In this document: piece after piece, positions 13,041 through 23,412 of the stretch
Position numbering within the stretch: position 1 is the first letter of the stretch
How the letters are laid out: every line of letters starts with the position of its first letter
Assembly: GCA_918026815.1 (NCBI GenBank)
Contig: CAKJVC010000049.1
Coordinates: forward strand, 62,001-126,000
DNA: 64,000 nucleotides
Direction of reading: 5' to 3'
Origin: Chalara sp. BL73
Lineage: Eukaryota > Ascomycota > Leotiomycetes > Helotiales
Made by a program: the position numbers and the translations under genes
The notes under the pieces: model-generated
Told to the model about the DNA's origin: nothing
The model's input: only the letters and a program-made list of their open reading frames with translations
The model's database searches: none

Positions 13041-13787
13041 TCTTTCCTTTCTTGCCTAACTCAAGCCTCGCTTGCGCTGCCTCACTGGTCTCGAGCGTAT
13101 AAAAGTACACGCCCCCAGATCTCCTCCACCTTTCCTCTCCCCTCATTACATCCACAATAACAACAAAAGTTCGTCTTCATCAACTACCACGTCCCACTCC
13201 TTCATAGTAAGCTTCTGCATCTCATCTATTCGAACACACTTCCAATAGGTCATCTATCCAATCATTTAATTCAGTCTATCTAGTCCATCCAATCCAGATC
13301 GTCTGCTGACTTCTGCCAGCCCATCCTCAAATTTTTTCGCGTCCGACCTATCGCAACAAGATTCACACCAAACACGATAACTCATTACCTGTAGGCTGTT
13401 TTCTCTTCTGTCCTCCAATCCTCTCTACCAAGCATCCTTCCCAGCATCTCAGTCTCCTCATTCCCAGTCACAGCTCTATCTATCACAACCTTGTCACTTT
13501 GTAATTGTGTGCCATATTACACTCTCTCCTTCTTTTCTCTTCCACGGCTATTGCCAGCAATAAAAAATATCTCATAACTCCTCATTCACCTTCAACTCAC
13601 TTGGTATTTGCTCTCCAGCCTTGCTTTGGGTTACATCCAGATCTTCGATCTCGATCTCATACTTACTTCGTTTTTCTTATCATCATGAACACCTGCAAAG
13701 CTCATCCATCCTGTTTGAGCCCACTTTGCAGATCCTCTTATCAATGATAATATCACAGCTAACCTCTATCATTGACAGATCGCCATA
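13041..13787 (+). promoter_or_regulatory. TATA box and CT-rich leader of the tandem-exon gene
   Basis: A TATAAAA lies at 13098-13104, followed by about 650 bp of strongly pyrimidine-rich DNA up to the ATG at 13788. This is the layout of strongly expressed fungal genes. The leader probably contains an intron: a GTAAGC donor near 13208 and a CTAAC branch followed by CATTGACAG just before the ATG (acceptor near 13778). Transcription start and leader splicing are inferred. Confidence 0.55.
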
Positions 13788-16700
13788 ATGCCTTTAAACT
13801 GGAAGGATCCCTCTGCTACGACCCGCCTCCTCGCTGCCATTATTGCCGCTCATCCTAATCTCAAGCTTAATTATGAAGGTAAGCATCTTCTCTTCGCCCC
13901 TAATCATACACCCCATCTCGCTTCATCTCCCTATGTCTCCTCGTTTGTTTCTTGTGAACCTTGCTCTTGACTGCACTTCGACCTCAAGCATCCCTTGATT
14001 ACCTGCGGAATTTTTTTGTGTTACATCAAATCTCTGTTGATTTTTTGCTAGATGTCGGTCGGTACTACGGAGGGGGAGCACGATACAAGCAGATTTGGGA
14101 TGGAATGAATCGTGTCAAGCGCTTTGCTGCAGATCTCTCAATTGCTGTTGAGAGAGGCGAAGACCCGATCAATGTCGAGCTCATCAGTGATGGCCGAAAG
14201 TGTAAGGACGGAACATCATTGCAGTTTCCCTTGTTTGGATTGCATGCAGGCACTTTATTTCTCCCGATTTGATTTTGATATTTGTGTTATAGGTGTTTCC
14301 CGATGCATGGGAGGTGACTCTACCCCTTCCGCCATTGAGAATCGGATGAGAAGGGTCAAAACTGATGCGAAGTCCATCAACAACGCTCTTGAGAGAGGCA
14401 TCGATCCTTCGAATATTGGTATGACAACCAGCAACGCCGACACGAGTCGAGTCAGGCATTTCCTTGCGTTTTACAGAATGATCTCCTTACGTTGAGAATA
14501 GCTGATCTATTCGGAACAGCCATGTGTTGACATGATTTCAGAGATTGCTCGATACTTTGGAGAAGGTTTGAACAAGAAAGCGGTCTCAAATTGCCTATTC
14601 CGTCACGTCACTCCAGTTGTCAAGCACCTTCAGGTCGAGGCAGATGGAGCTTTGGAAGATAATGGTCTGGGAGTTCACCTTCTACTACTTTTGCCGCATC
14701 ATTTGTTTATTTTTACCAAGTATCTGATTCGTATGTGTACATGGACTTTAGCCTATCATTTGCAGACATCTTGAGAGGTTTTGCAAGAGATACTACTGGC
14801 CCTTGGTATCAAGTTTGTCATTATGCGTCATGTGACGCACAAAGTCAAACTCCTGCAAGGTGCAGCTGCGGAAGGCAAGGGTCCGAATGACCTCGGCCTT
14901 TTCACAGATGAAGGTAACGATGGCACTATTTGAGCGTTCCCACATTTTTCTTTTTTACGCTTGGATGCCTTACCTTTGTACTGTACATTCTATGGACCCG
15001 AGATCTAATCAGTCTGCTTAGATATCGTGAACTACATGGGTAGCGACTGCACAGAAGAGGCTGTTAAGTCGAAGCTAAAGAAAAGCTTTAGGCCGCTTGC
15101 TCGACTGCAGCGCTTGTCTTTTGAGACTAAACATGATCCGGCATTTGTGGACATCCAAGTGGACATCAAGTCATATGATGGTCAGGGCCGAGTCTTTTTT
15201 TCATTTGTTTGTTTTCATAATATATATTCTGCATTTCAAACTCTTTGGGAGTCCAGTATCAGCGTTAATCATCTGATTAGATATCTCTACTTTCATGGGA
15301 GGTGACTGCACTAAGAGTGCCATCAAACAGAGGCTTCAGAAAAATTTCAAGCCGCTAGCTAAGTTGCAGCGCCATGCTCACGAGACCGATCATGATCCCC
15401 AGTTTGTCGACATCGAAGTCGATTATAAGACCTTCGAATGTCAGAATCTTTCTTTACGTTTTACATAATAATGTTGCAGCACACGTCCAACCATTTTGTC
15501 AGGATATACCTTCATTGATTAACAATATCTGCAGACATTGCTTATTACATGGGCCGTGATGCGAGTACAGTGGCTGTGAGGTTGCGAATAGTGCAGAACT
15601 TCAAGCCCCTTGCTCAATTGCAGCGACATGCTTGTGAGGCAGATCATGATCCACAATTCGTTGATCTCCAGGTTAACTACAAAACCTATGGCTGTCAGAG
15701 CTCATTCTTTTTCATTCTTGTTTTTGCAGCACATGTTAAATTAGTTTCCCACAGCAGAACATCCGTTGTTAATGGAATTGGCAGATATTGCTTTTTACTT
15801 GGGTGACGACGCTACGAAGAAGGCGGTTGAGTTGCGAATCACAGAGAGACTTAAGCCTCTTGCGAGATTGCAGCGTCACGCACGGGAGACCAATAATAAC
15901 CCCCAGTTTGTGGATGTTACAGTTACCTACAAGAACTATGAGTGTCAGAACTATAGTTTCTTTCCATATGATGCTGATTTGCTATTTCATACTTCAAGTC
16001 CTTTTCACTTAATGATGTCGTCTATTAATCATCATCACAGAAATGGCTCGATTGATGGGCGGAGAGGCCACCCCAAGCATTCTTAAAAACCGGATTATTG
16101 ACAAGTTAAGCGCAATAGGCAAGCTTCAACAAGTTGCCGCAGACGCTGGTCAAGATCCTGCCGAGATCGACCTTGATGTTGATCGAAAGAACTTCAAAAG
16201 TTAGAAGCTTAGCATCATCATGTTCAATTCTACTTTTTGCTTTTTGAATTTGCACACAACACAGGCACGCTATCTTATTGCACAACCTTCAAGCTTTGGC
16301 ACTCATTGATCATATTATGAACAGAAATTGCCAAGTACATGGGCACTGATGCCACGGGCTCCGCCTTGAGTTTCCAATTCAAGGACAAGTTTAGGCCTAT
16401 CGCAAAGGTTCAATGCTATGCGATCAATAATGGCCTAGACCCTAAATATACCGACATCAGTATTCAAGCGAAAGATCTTCGGAGTCAAGATCTGGGCGGT
16501 CGGGGAATATTTCTTTACTGTTTCTCCACATTCCATTCTATTTCATCAAATATAGAGATTAATATATGCCTTATAGAGATTGCAAGACACATGGGCACCG
16601 ATGTTACAAAGGGTGGCCTGGAATGGCAGTTCCGTAGCTGGAAGAAAGGCGCCAAAATCCAGCAGGAAGCCCTGAGCAGAGGCATCGACCCTAAGAATGT

Positions 16701-17763
16701 TAACGTCGAAGTCAACGTTAAGGGCGAGCCTCGTGAAGGCCATCAGCACATTTGTACTATATTTCTTTCTTTGTGTTATACCCCAACAAATCACAGCACA
16801 CATCAGCTCACCGCAATAGACGAGAAGGTTTCATTGATTTGATTTGCAGAGTTGGCACACCATCTGAGCGATGGAGCCACAGGTTATGCACTGCAGCATC
16901 GCTTCAGAAAGCATCAGAAAAGATGCGGAGCAGATGAGAGGTTGCTAGTGGCGTTTTTCCCTCTCTGTTTCATCCTGTCATTTCATAACTAGCACAAAGT
17001 GGCACATCACATCACATGATAGTCTGAGTTCGATTTATGACTGACCACAATAGCTATGTCCAAGGTTTTGAACGACGGAACCACAGCTTCTGCCATTGAG
17101 CACCGCTTCCGCCCCTACAAAAAAGAAGCTGCGGAAATGAATGCTGGTAGCCAGGCTACTCTACCCCAACCACGCTCCTCCTAAATTTGCGTTGCTTGAA
17201 ATACTTCTCTCTTTGCGTCTATACTCTAGCTCTGATTCGCGTCCATAAGATAGATATTCCCTTACGTCATTTTCTTTCGAAACCATCCACCTCTTCCAAG
17301 AAACACAAGCTAACATTCTCTATTTTAGCTCTCGCTGGAGCCTATGGTGATGCCAACGGTAACGGCCATGCCGGAACCCCTACCAAGAAGGCCACCACCG
17401 CTCGCAAGTCTCGTACCACTAAGAAGAAGGGCGCCGCTGCCGCTGATGGAGACGATGACGATGACGAGGAGCCAGGATCCGCCAAGAAGGGTGCATTGAA
17501 CAAGGTTGCCACGGGTCGTGTCACCAAGGGTCGTGCTCCAAAGGCCGCCATCAAGAAGTACGCTGAAGAGTCGGAGGAGGATGATGACGACGATGGAAAC
17601 GGAGAGATCATCGACGCTTCGTAAGTGTTCTTCTTTTTAAACAAGTCACTACATGGCTAACATACTGCACAGCCACATCACCTCCAACGGCAACGGTTAC
17701 CACTCCGGTGATTTCGCCGACGATGACGGAAACGAGCTCTACTTCGAGACGGAGGAGGCTTAA
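13788..17763 (+). CDS. tandem-exon gene encoding a repeated ~50-residue module and an acidic AT-hook-like tail
   Basis: I do not recognise a named family. Exons I can place are E1 13788-13878, E2 14052-14201, E3 14293-14418, E4 14542-14664, E5 14766-14913, E6 15022-15180, E7 15281-15439, E8 15535-15693, E9 15785-15943, E10 16041-16199, E11 16325-16483, E12 16577-16732, E13 16850-16940, E14 17054-17146, E15 17329-17620 and E16 17673-17763. E1 encodes MPLNWKDPSATTRLLAAII. E2-E14 each encode one module with pattern IAxYMGxDATxxAVxxR followed by a basic helix; E6-E9 share FKPLAxLQRHA and DPQFVD. E15-E16 encode a Lys-rich stretch (GRVTKGRAPK), acidic runs and the C-terminus. All module introns are phase 1. 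One module with E1, E15 and E16 gives 188-210 residues in frame. Nuclear DNA or chromatin binding is inferred from composition only. Confidence 0.8.
14052..14664 (+). repeat. module exons E2-E4 (diverged copies)
   Basis: Exons of 150, 126 and 123 nt. They encode DVGRYYGGGARYKQIWDGM..., SRCMGGDSTPSAIENRMRRVK... and EIARYFGEGLNKKAVSNCLF.... E2 and E3 share an ERGxDP-type ending. E2 ends in T; E3 and E4 end in G. The E4 donor (GTCTGG) is weak. Confidence 0.7.
14766..14913 (+). pseudogene. module exon E5, frameshifted
   Basis: This exon is 148 nt, not a multiple of three. The first part reads DILRGFARDTTGP in the frame set by E1. The matching second part (GIKFVIMRHVTHKVKLLQ) lies in a shifted frame, so the break is near 14802. 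If included, it gives a premature stop. If skipped, the frame is kept because the flanking introns are both phase 1. Confidence 0.65.
15022..15943 (+). repeat. module exons E6-E9, four close 159-nt copies
   Basis: Each exon is exactly 159 nt (53 codons). E7 and E8 agree at about 30 of 53 residues by hand count. All share FKPLA/FRPLA/LKPLA, LQR, and NPQFVD or DPxFVD blocks. All four use GTCAG donors instead of the GTAAG/GTATG seen elsewhere. E6 ends in G; E7, E8 and E9 end in T. Confidence 0.8.
16041..16732 (+). repeat. module exons E10-E12
   Basis: Exons of 159, 159 and 156 nt encoding MARLMGGEATPSILKNRI..., IAKYMGTDATGSALSFQF... and IARHMGTDVTKGGLEWQF.... They start with AA, AA and AG, and end in A, A and C. 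A preceding exon ending in T therefore makes TAA or TAG. Confidence 0.75.
16850..16940 (+). pseudogene. module exon E13, frameshifted
   Basis: This exon is 91 nt, a short copy like E14. It opens as LAHHLSDGATGYALQHRFRK. The continuation that matches the module (IRKDAEQMR) lies in another frame after one extra base near 16912. Including it breaks the frame; skipping it does not. Confidence 0.6.
17054..17146 (+). repeat. module exon E14, short and probably ancestral form
   Basis: A 93 nt exon encoding MSKVLNDGTTASAIEHRFR and a short basic helix. It sits next to the constant E15 and lacks the C-terminal part of the 159-nt modules. Its position and shape suggest that it is the original single module. 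That is inference. Confidence 0.6.
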
Positions 17764-18702
17764 GCTCAATCCATCTTTTTCCGTGGGCGGCGATGCGTCT
17801 TCTATCTCACCACGAGCATATTCGACACCACGCTTCCCGCGCACAATGGCTCCCCCTTCGTCTTCTCTTCCCACCTACCTTTTATCGACTTGTACCAACA
17901 TCACCATGTCCGTCTTTTCATTTTATTTTCCGGGGGGTTTTTTTTCCTTTTTCGGCTGCTACGCACGGCATACCAATATACCCACGCCCCTTTTACTTCA
18001 ACCCGCCGCCCATATTTCCAAACATCTACGCGGCACGATAACTGTTCATCTACGGTTTCCCCGTACGAAGAACACCCATCTGCTACAGTATGAGCGGAAG
18101 TAGCCCATCTGACGGAGGGCAGCTAACCCCGGCGAGTACCCTAATCGTATAGCTCTGTCGCGGGGGACTCTGGCTTGGGCAGTGGACGGTTTCTTTTCTT
18201 TCGGGGCTTCACGATAATTCAGTTTTTTCACTTTTTTACAGACGGCCTCCACCTGGATGGGTGGGAGAACTCGAGCTCGAGGACCTTTGGCGGCGGTGGA
18301 TGGAATGGGATTGTGGTTTATCTGGCGGTTGGTTGCGCTTCTCTGGGGATGTTTGGGATGGGAAGGGAATTCGACTGATGGATGGATGGCTTTTCTGTTG
18401 CTGATGCATAGCTGAATGAGAGTTACGGGTTTGTTTTTCCTTGCATTGATACGCTGTGTTTTATGGACGTGTGATGTGATGTGGCCTTCGCTGAATTATT
18501 GGACATGAAGATGTGAGATCAGCCGAGTCGTCAATACTCCAACCAACCTCTGTGTCTGTATAAGCAGACAGTGTTCTCCCTGCGAGAAAAACATGCGCAA
18601 CGAGGTTCCAGTAGCCCTTCATTCTTCTATGCAATTTAGAATACAGAGTATACAGTTTCCTCGCCGTCCGATTCATAGCTAAGCCAGATTGTTAAAGATA
18701 TA
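17764..18702. other. convergent 3' flanks, no gene seen
   Basis: The interval lies between the tandem-exon gene (+) and the reductase gene (-). It is T-rich from 17930 to 18240 and probably holds both 3' UTRs. The open frames here have no protein-like pattern. Confidence 0.5.
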
Positions 18703-20880
18703 TCATCCAAGCAACAACTCCCATAGCCCTTCCTTCTCCACATACCCATGGTGAATAACATTAATTAACCACACATCCCCCTTAATCCCCTCAATCACGG
18801 CCCTGCTCTTCTCTCCCTTTGTTCCTTGTCCCTTTGCAGAATAGACCCTACCCCACTCACCCCAAATGCCAAACGCCTCCTCTGCCCACGCCCGGAAACT
18901 TACCTCCTCAATTATCGTTGGAGTGATAATTTCTTTTCCTGGGAACGCTCCCCACGTCACGGCGTTTGTCGACGGGGATGAAGAATCGGATGAGGCTTCA
19001 CTATCGGATGAAATAAAGTCACCAGCGGCGTTTGAGGCGTAGAAGGAGATCTGCCCAGCGTAATCTTCGGAGCGAAGTTTCGTGAGGAGTACTGTAAAGG
19101 CAGATGATGGGACGAAGAGCTCTACAAAGGCCTTTTGGAAGACAAAGCCGTTTTTCGGACCCCAGCCAAATACCGGGTCTATGCTTACGTATTAGCTTAT
19201 GTATTAAATTTCTGTGAGGAGAATGAAAGTAGGGGGGATAATTTACCGGAAGATTTGACACCGTTGACAGCTGGTTGGGATGCTACCGTCCACCAGCCTT
19301 TTTGGTTGAGTTGTGTGAGTTGCTTTTTGATCGTGTTTGTTTCTTCACTGAGACCTTCCTCACTCCACGGGATTGCGGAGAGCTGTCCTTCAAGATGCTT
19401 GAGGAATATGGAGGTGATGTCCTCTACTGACTCAGGGTAATCTAGGAGCCTTCTGTTAGAAGTGAAATTGACTTTCAGTAGAAGTACGTACCCCATAGCT
19501 TAATAGCAGAAGAAACAGACATATGCAGAGACACTCCATAACCATCAATCTCTCCGTAAGCTGGACTCCGTGCATCTCCCCATCTGCCGTTTGGATAATC
19601 ATCCCATGTAGCCTAGGATTATATTTAGTAAAACGTGTCACTATTGTTTAGGGTAGACTCACTTCTCTACCTAACGATCCTTCGCCTTCGGATATGGCAA
19701 GTGTATTCGCACGAGTATTTACAACTTCAGCAGGAATACCGGCTTCCTGCGCCGTAGCCTCCCAGTCTGGATTCGATGTCTTAGGAGCCGTAATTATTAT
19801 CCGGTTATGTGGATCAGATCCTACTGACGACTTCCTGCGACCAGAGCGACCAGATCGGAAGTGTCCATTTACAGAAAACGCTTGTATGGTAGCAGCGGGG
19901 ACCTCAATTATCGCGGTCTCAGAATCTTCGTCGGGTGTTTCTGGAGGGATGAGAGATGTTCGTTCCAAGATAAACGACACGGCTTTCTCCAGGTTTAATG
20001 TATAAAAGTGGAAGCCTCTGGGGCTAGGGGATTTTGTGGAGGATTTAATGGAACTGACCATTTCCGAGACGATATCTACTCCGACCTTCTTCACCATCTC
20101 GTCGTCCCCCTTCACATCGTCCAGCCTCGACATGATATCTGGTGGCAAAGCTGCATGGCTTAATTTCGTCGTCCGTTTGATCATTTGGTAACTCTGGATG
20201 GGCATCATTCCCGGTATAATAGGTATCGACTTGAAGGCTCCGCTGGAATGTGTCCGTAACTTTTCCTCAAACTCATTATACGCCTTAACATCGAAGAAAA
20301 GCTGTGTCATGATGAAATCTGCTCCTGCCTGCACCTTTTCCACCAAATACGGCAAATCGTGATCCAAGCTCTGGCCCAAAGGGTGACTCTCCTCCGCATG
20401 CCCTTCCGGGTACGCTGCGACTCCAATGCAGAAATAATCCCCATACTGTTTGCGTATATACCGCACTAGGTCGATCGCCCATTCGAACTCCACTTCTCCC
20501 TTCTTCCCACCCTCAACATCATATTCTTCCCGTGGCGGATCCCCTCGTAATGCCAAGATGTTCCTGATCCCCAGCGACCTAGCGTCCTCCAATGCCTTGT
20601 CCACAAGGCTCTTGCTCATATTCGTGCAAGTCAAGTGTAAACAAGTCGTCAGGGCCAGCTCTCTCTGACACAGCTCTGCCAACTCCAAGCTCTTCTCTGC
20701 TGTACTTCCTCCCGCACCCCACGTAACAGTCACAAAGAGTGGCCGCAACGCTCTAGACATGCGGTCTAGCCGGGCACGCAGGTTCGAGGAGCCCATAGCC
20801 GTCTTCGGAGGGAAGAATTCGAGCGAGAAGTATGAGGAATTGGGCGGCAGAGCCGCGATCTTTTCAGTGACTTTCTCCAT
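18703..20880 (-). CDS. MET12: methylenetetrahydrofolate reductase, Met12 type
   Basis: Reduces 5,10-methylene-THF to 5-methyl-THF, feeding methionine synthesis. The start at 20880 (MEKVTEKIAALPPNSSYFSL) is preferred over an upstream ATG at 20946, which adds a stretch foreign to the family. The N-terminal FAD-binding barrel shows SLEFFPPKTAMG, VTVTWGAGGSTAEK, HLTCTNMS, ILALRGDPPREE and GVAAYPEGH. The C-terminal regulatory half follows three introns (about 19665-19613, one near 19490-19445, and one near 19250-19185): TWDDYPNGRWGDARSPAYGE, GWWTVASQPAVNGVKSS, FGWGPKNGFVFQKAFVE, GDVWLINVIHHGYVE. WGAGGSTAEK and PLFVTVTW are closer to Met12 than to Met13 as I remember them. About 640 residues and intact. 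Confidence 0.93.
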
Positions 20881-21486
20881 GATTGCAGTATGATACAAGA
20901 AACAACCGCTACTAGCGTTCGGGGAAAGTAATTCGGGGGAAGACACAGTCCATTGTTATAGGGAGGGGAAGCAGCGTGGGGGGAGAGGCTGAGAATTAAT
21001 ATTTTTTGGCGGGGTTCAGCTCTCGTTGACGGCTGATCCTCGGCAGATTGAACTAACGTCACTAGTGACAAGGGGCATCTGACTTGAGATTTGTTTGCAA
21101 ATGTATCCAGATGATGCGTTTGATATCTTGCTAATTGCTATTGTTAACTTAACATTACAAGTACTCCAAAATTACAAATCTTGAGTCGTAGGTTGATTAT
21201 ACGTCAGAAATGAAGCAAGCAGTAAAGTAAGAAATTTACATGAGGATATGCTTCAGATATTCAAAGTATCGTGTAGATTGTCAGTCTAATATGCTTCGAG
21301 ATATTTAGAGGAAACCTATGCGTGTCTGACTGCCGAGAACCCATCAGTTATTGATACCTAAATATATGAAATGTTGCACATCTTCCGTTCACTCAAAAGT
21401 GTCAGGGCGGTCATGAATTTCATTTACATTCGTCACATCTATTCTATATCCATCACATGGCATATTTCATTGCCATCACTAGATGC
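20881..21486. promoter_or_regulatory. reductase promoter and aminotransferase 3' flank
   Basis: Both neighbours run leftward, so this interval holds the promoter of the reductase (right of 20880) and the 3' UTR of the aminotransferase. The AT-rich part (21110-21420) shows nothing specific. Confidence 0.45.
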
Positions 21487-23412
21487 CTAGCATCCCATAT
21501 TCATGCCTAGATCTAACATCTCAACGGACGCATCCCGCGCACTCGCTGTTCCCTCAATCTCATCAAGTTCGTCTTTGTTCTTAATCTGCCAAAACTTCTG
21601 AGCCGCAGCGGCAAACCGCTTTGAGCTTGTATCTATCACGTCATCATCGACAGCCGCAAAGCATATCCTAAAGTATTTATACCCCTCTTTCTCCTTGATC
21701 TCTTCTGTAGGGCTGAACATCAGTCCAGGGCTAACGAGGATGATCCATGGCTTCAAGGTGAAGAAGATCCACATCGCGTTTCCGAGCCGCTGTGGGCTAA
21801 CAACGTTCCAAAGAGGATGAGTTTCGTAGTGCATTTTGACCCACAGAAACATACCTCCCCGTGGCCAGTCGAAAGAATACATCGTAGTCTTAGAGATGAC
21901 CGCCCAGTCACTCTCAGATGCCTTATTAGGCGTTCCTTGCTTAACATAGTGACGACCATCCTCGAGGATACTACACATACGGTTCATTCTTCGCTCGTAG
22001 TTACCACGTAGACCTTCAAGCCAGCGAACCCAGCCATCGACCTTCCATCCAGAGAAAGTAGCTTGCTCAGCACGGGTTTTCTTTGAGAACTCTGCCGTGG
22101 CAGCCTGAGGGCCTATAACTAACTCAGCAAGAAGTGATTGAACAAAGCCTGAAGGTTGCTGGGTTGAGGTTTCGGTGATACGTAATAGGCGCTCTACGAT
22201 AGCAGGTTGAGCCGTTATCCAGCCAACTCTGCAACCTGGAGCAACCGTCTTCGAAAATGTGTCTAAGCGGATAACTCTCCCATCAGTGTCGACATTCAGA
22301 TATGAAGGAACCAGACTATCGAGGAATTCATAACCAGAGGATTTGGTAAATGTGTGAGCTGAGGTAGTTGGTGGAATAGCTGTCCCGCGCGCCTTGGCCT
22401 CTGAAACGGCTGCGGACGGATACTGGAGGTACCAGTATGGATCATCTTCAACAATTAAAACATCATATTTGCTTAATATGGCATAGAGTTCCTTGCGCCG
22501 TTGGACGGAAAGCGTTCCGCTGGTTGGGTTCTGGCCAATACTATTTCTTTGTCAGCCCAGATCATACAGATTGCAGGGGTAACCAACGTAACAGTATATA
22601 GCAAATGTGGCCTTTTGCCTTGGCTCTCGTCCCAATTTGCCAATACTTCTTCTAACGCTGCTGGGATTATCCCCTCAAAGTCGATTTTGACTGGTGTGAC
22701 GGTAAGTCCGAGTGGTCGTGCGGCCTGGACAGCATTCATGTATGCAAATTCTTCGCATAGAATACCCTCACGTTCACGTACCCAATCGCGTTCCTCACTC
22801 CAAGCATTACTGAAGCACTGTAATGTCTTTGCAAAGCCGTCAGTGCTGCCAACAGTAAGGATGATCTCTGCTCCGCCTTCATATGGTATGTTGGGGTTCA
22901 GGTTCTCCCGCGTGAATTGCCGTAGGAAGGAATATAAAGGAGGGTATCCTTGAGCGGTCCCATATTGTAGTGCAGTATCTAAATCTATTTTTGTAATCGG
23001 ATTTAAGGAGTTTGAGGTATGAGGGACCGCCAAATGTAGAGCAGCACTCGTATCTGGTGCCTTGATCGAAGTCGACCGTAATTTGTCTGCAAGGACGTTT
23101 GGGTCATTTGGGGTTGGCTCCCAGCGCTCTGGTTTTGCAACCTGTGCTTCGAGTGTATCATAAGGAAAATAGTGATTGTTTGGGAGTCCTGCAGGTGTGC
23201 TTAGCATCCATTGTCTCTGTGAAAGCTATTGCCTTACCACCAGCCAAATTTTCAATACCAGGGATCAAAAAATATTTATAGAATTCTTTCATGCTGCTGG
23301 CTTTTCTTGCAGCTGTAACTCTAGAGAAATGATGGCTCAAATCAAGAGGTGGCTTTGGGCCAGAGCTCAATGGCTCAGTGTCCACCTGCGAAACATACTC
23401 AAAATCCGCCAT
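21487..23412 (-). CDS. PLP-dependent aromatic-type aminotransferase (class I/II, ARO8-like)
   Basis: Transfers amino groups between aromatic (or alpha-aminoadipate) amino acids and 2-oxo acids. The start at 23412 gives MADFEYVSQVDTEPLSSGPK. An intron about 23242-23190 leads into GLPNNHYFPYDTLEAQV. The PLP fold shows TALQYGTAQGYPPL, LTVGSTDGFAKTLQC, GQNPTSGTLSVQRRKELYAI, VEDDPYWYLQYP and the PLP-lysine motif DTFSKTVAPGCRVGWITA. A short intron lies between the TVT codons and GQNPTSG (near 22590-22545). The C-terminal part has FDWPRGGMFLWVKMHYE and FRICFAAVDDD. About 560 residues, with no break seen. Exact substrate is unknown. Confidence 0.9.
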
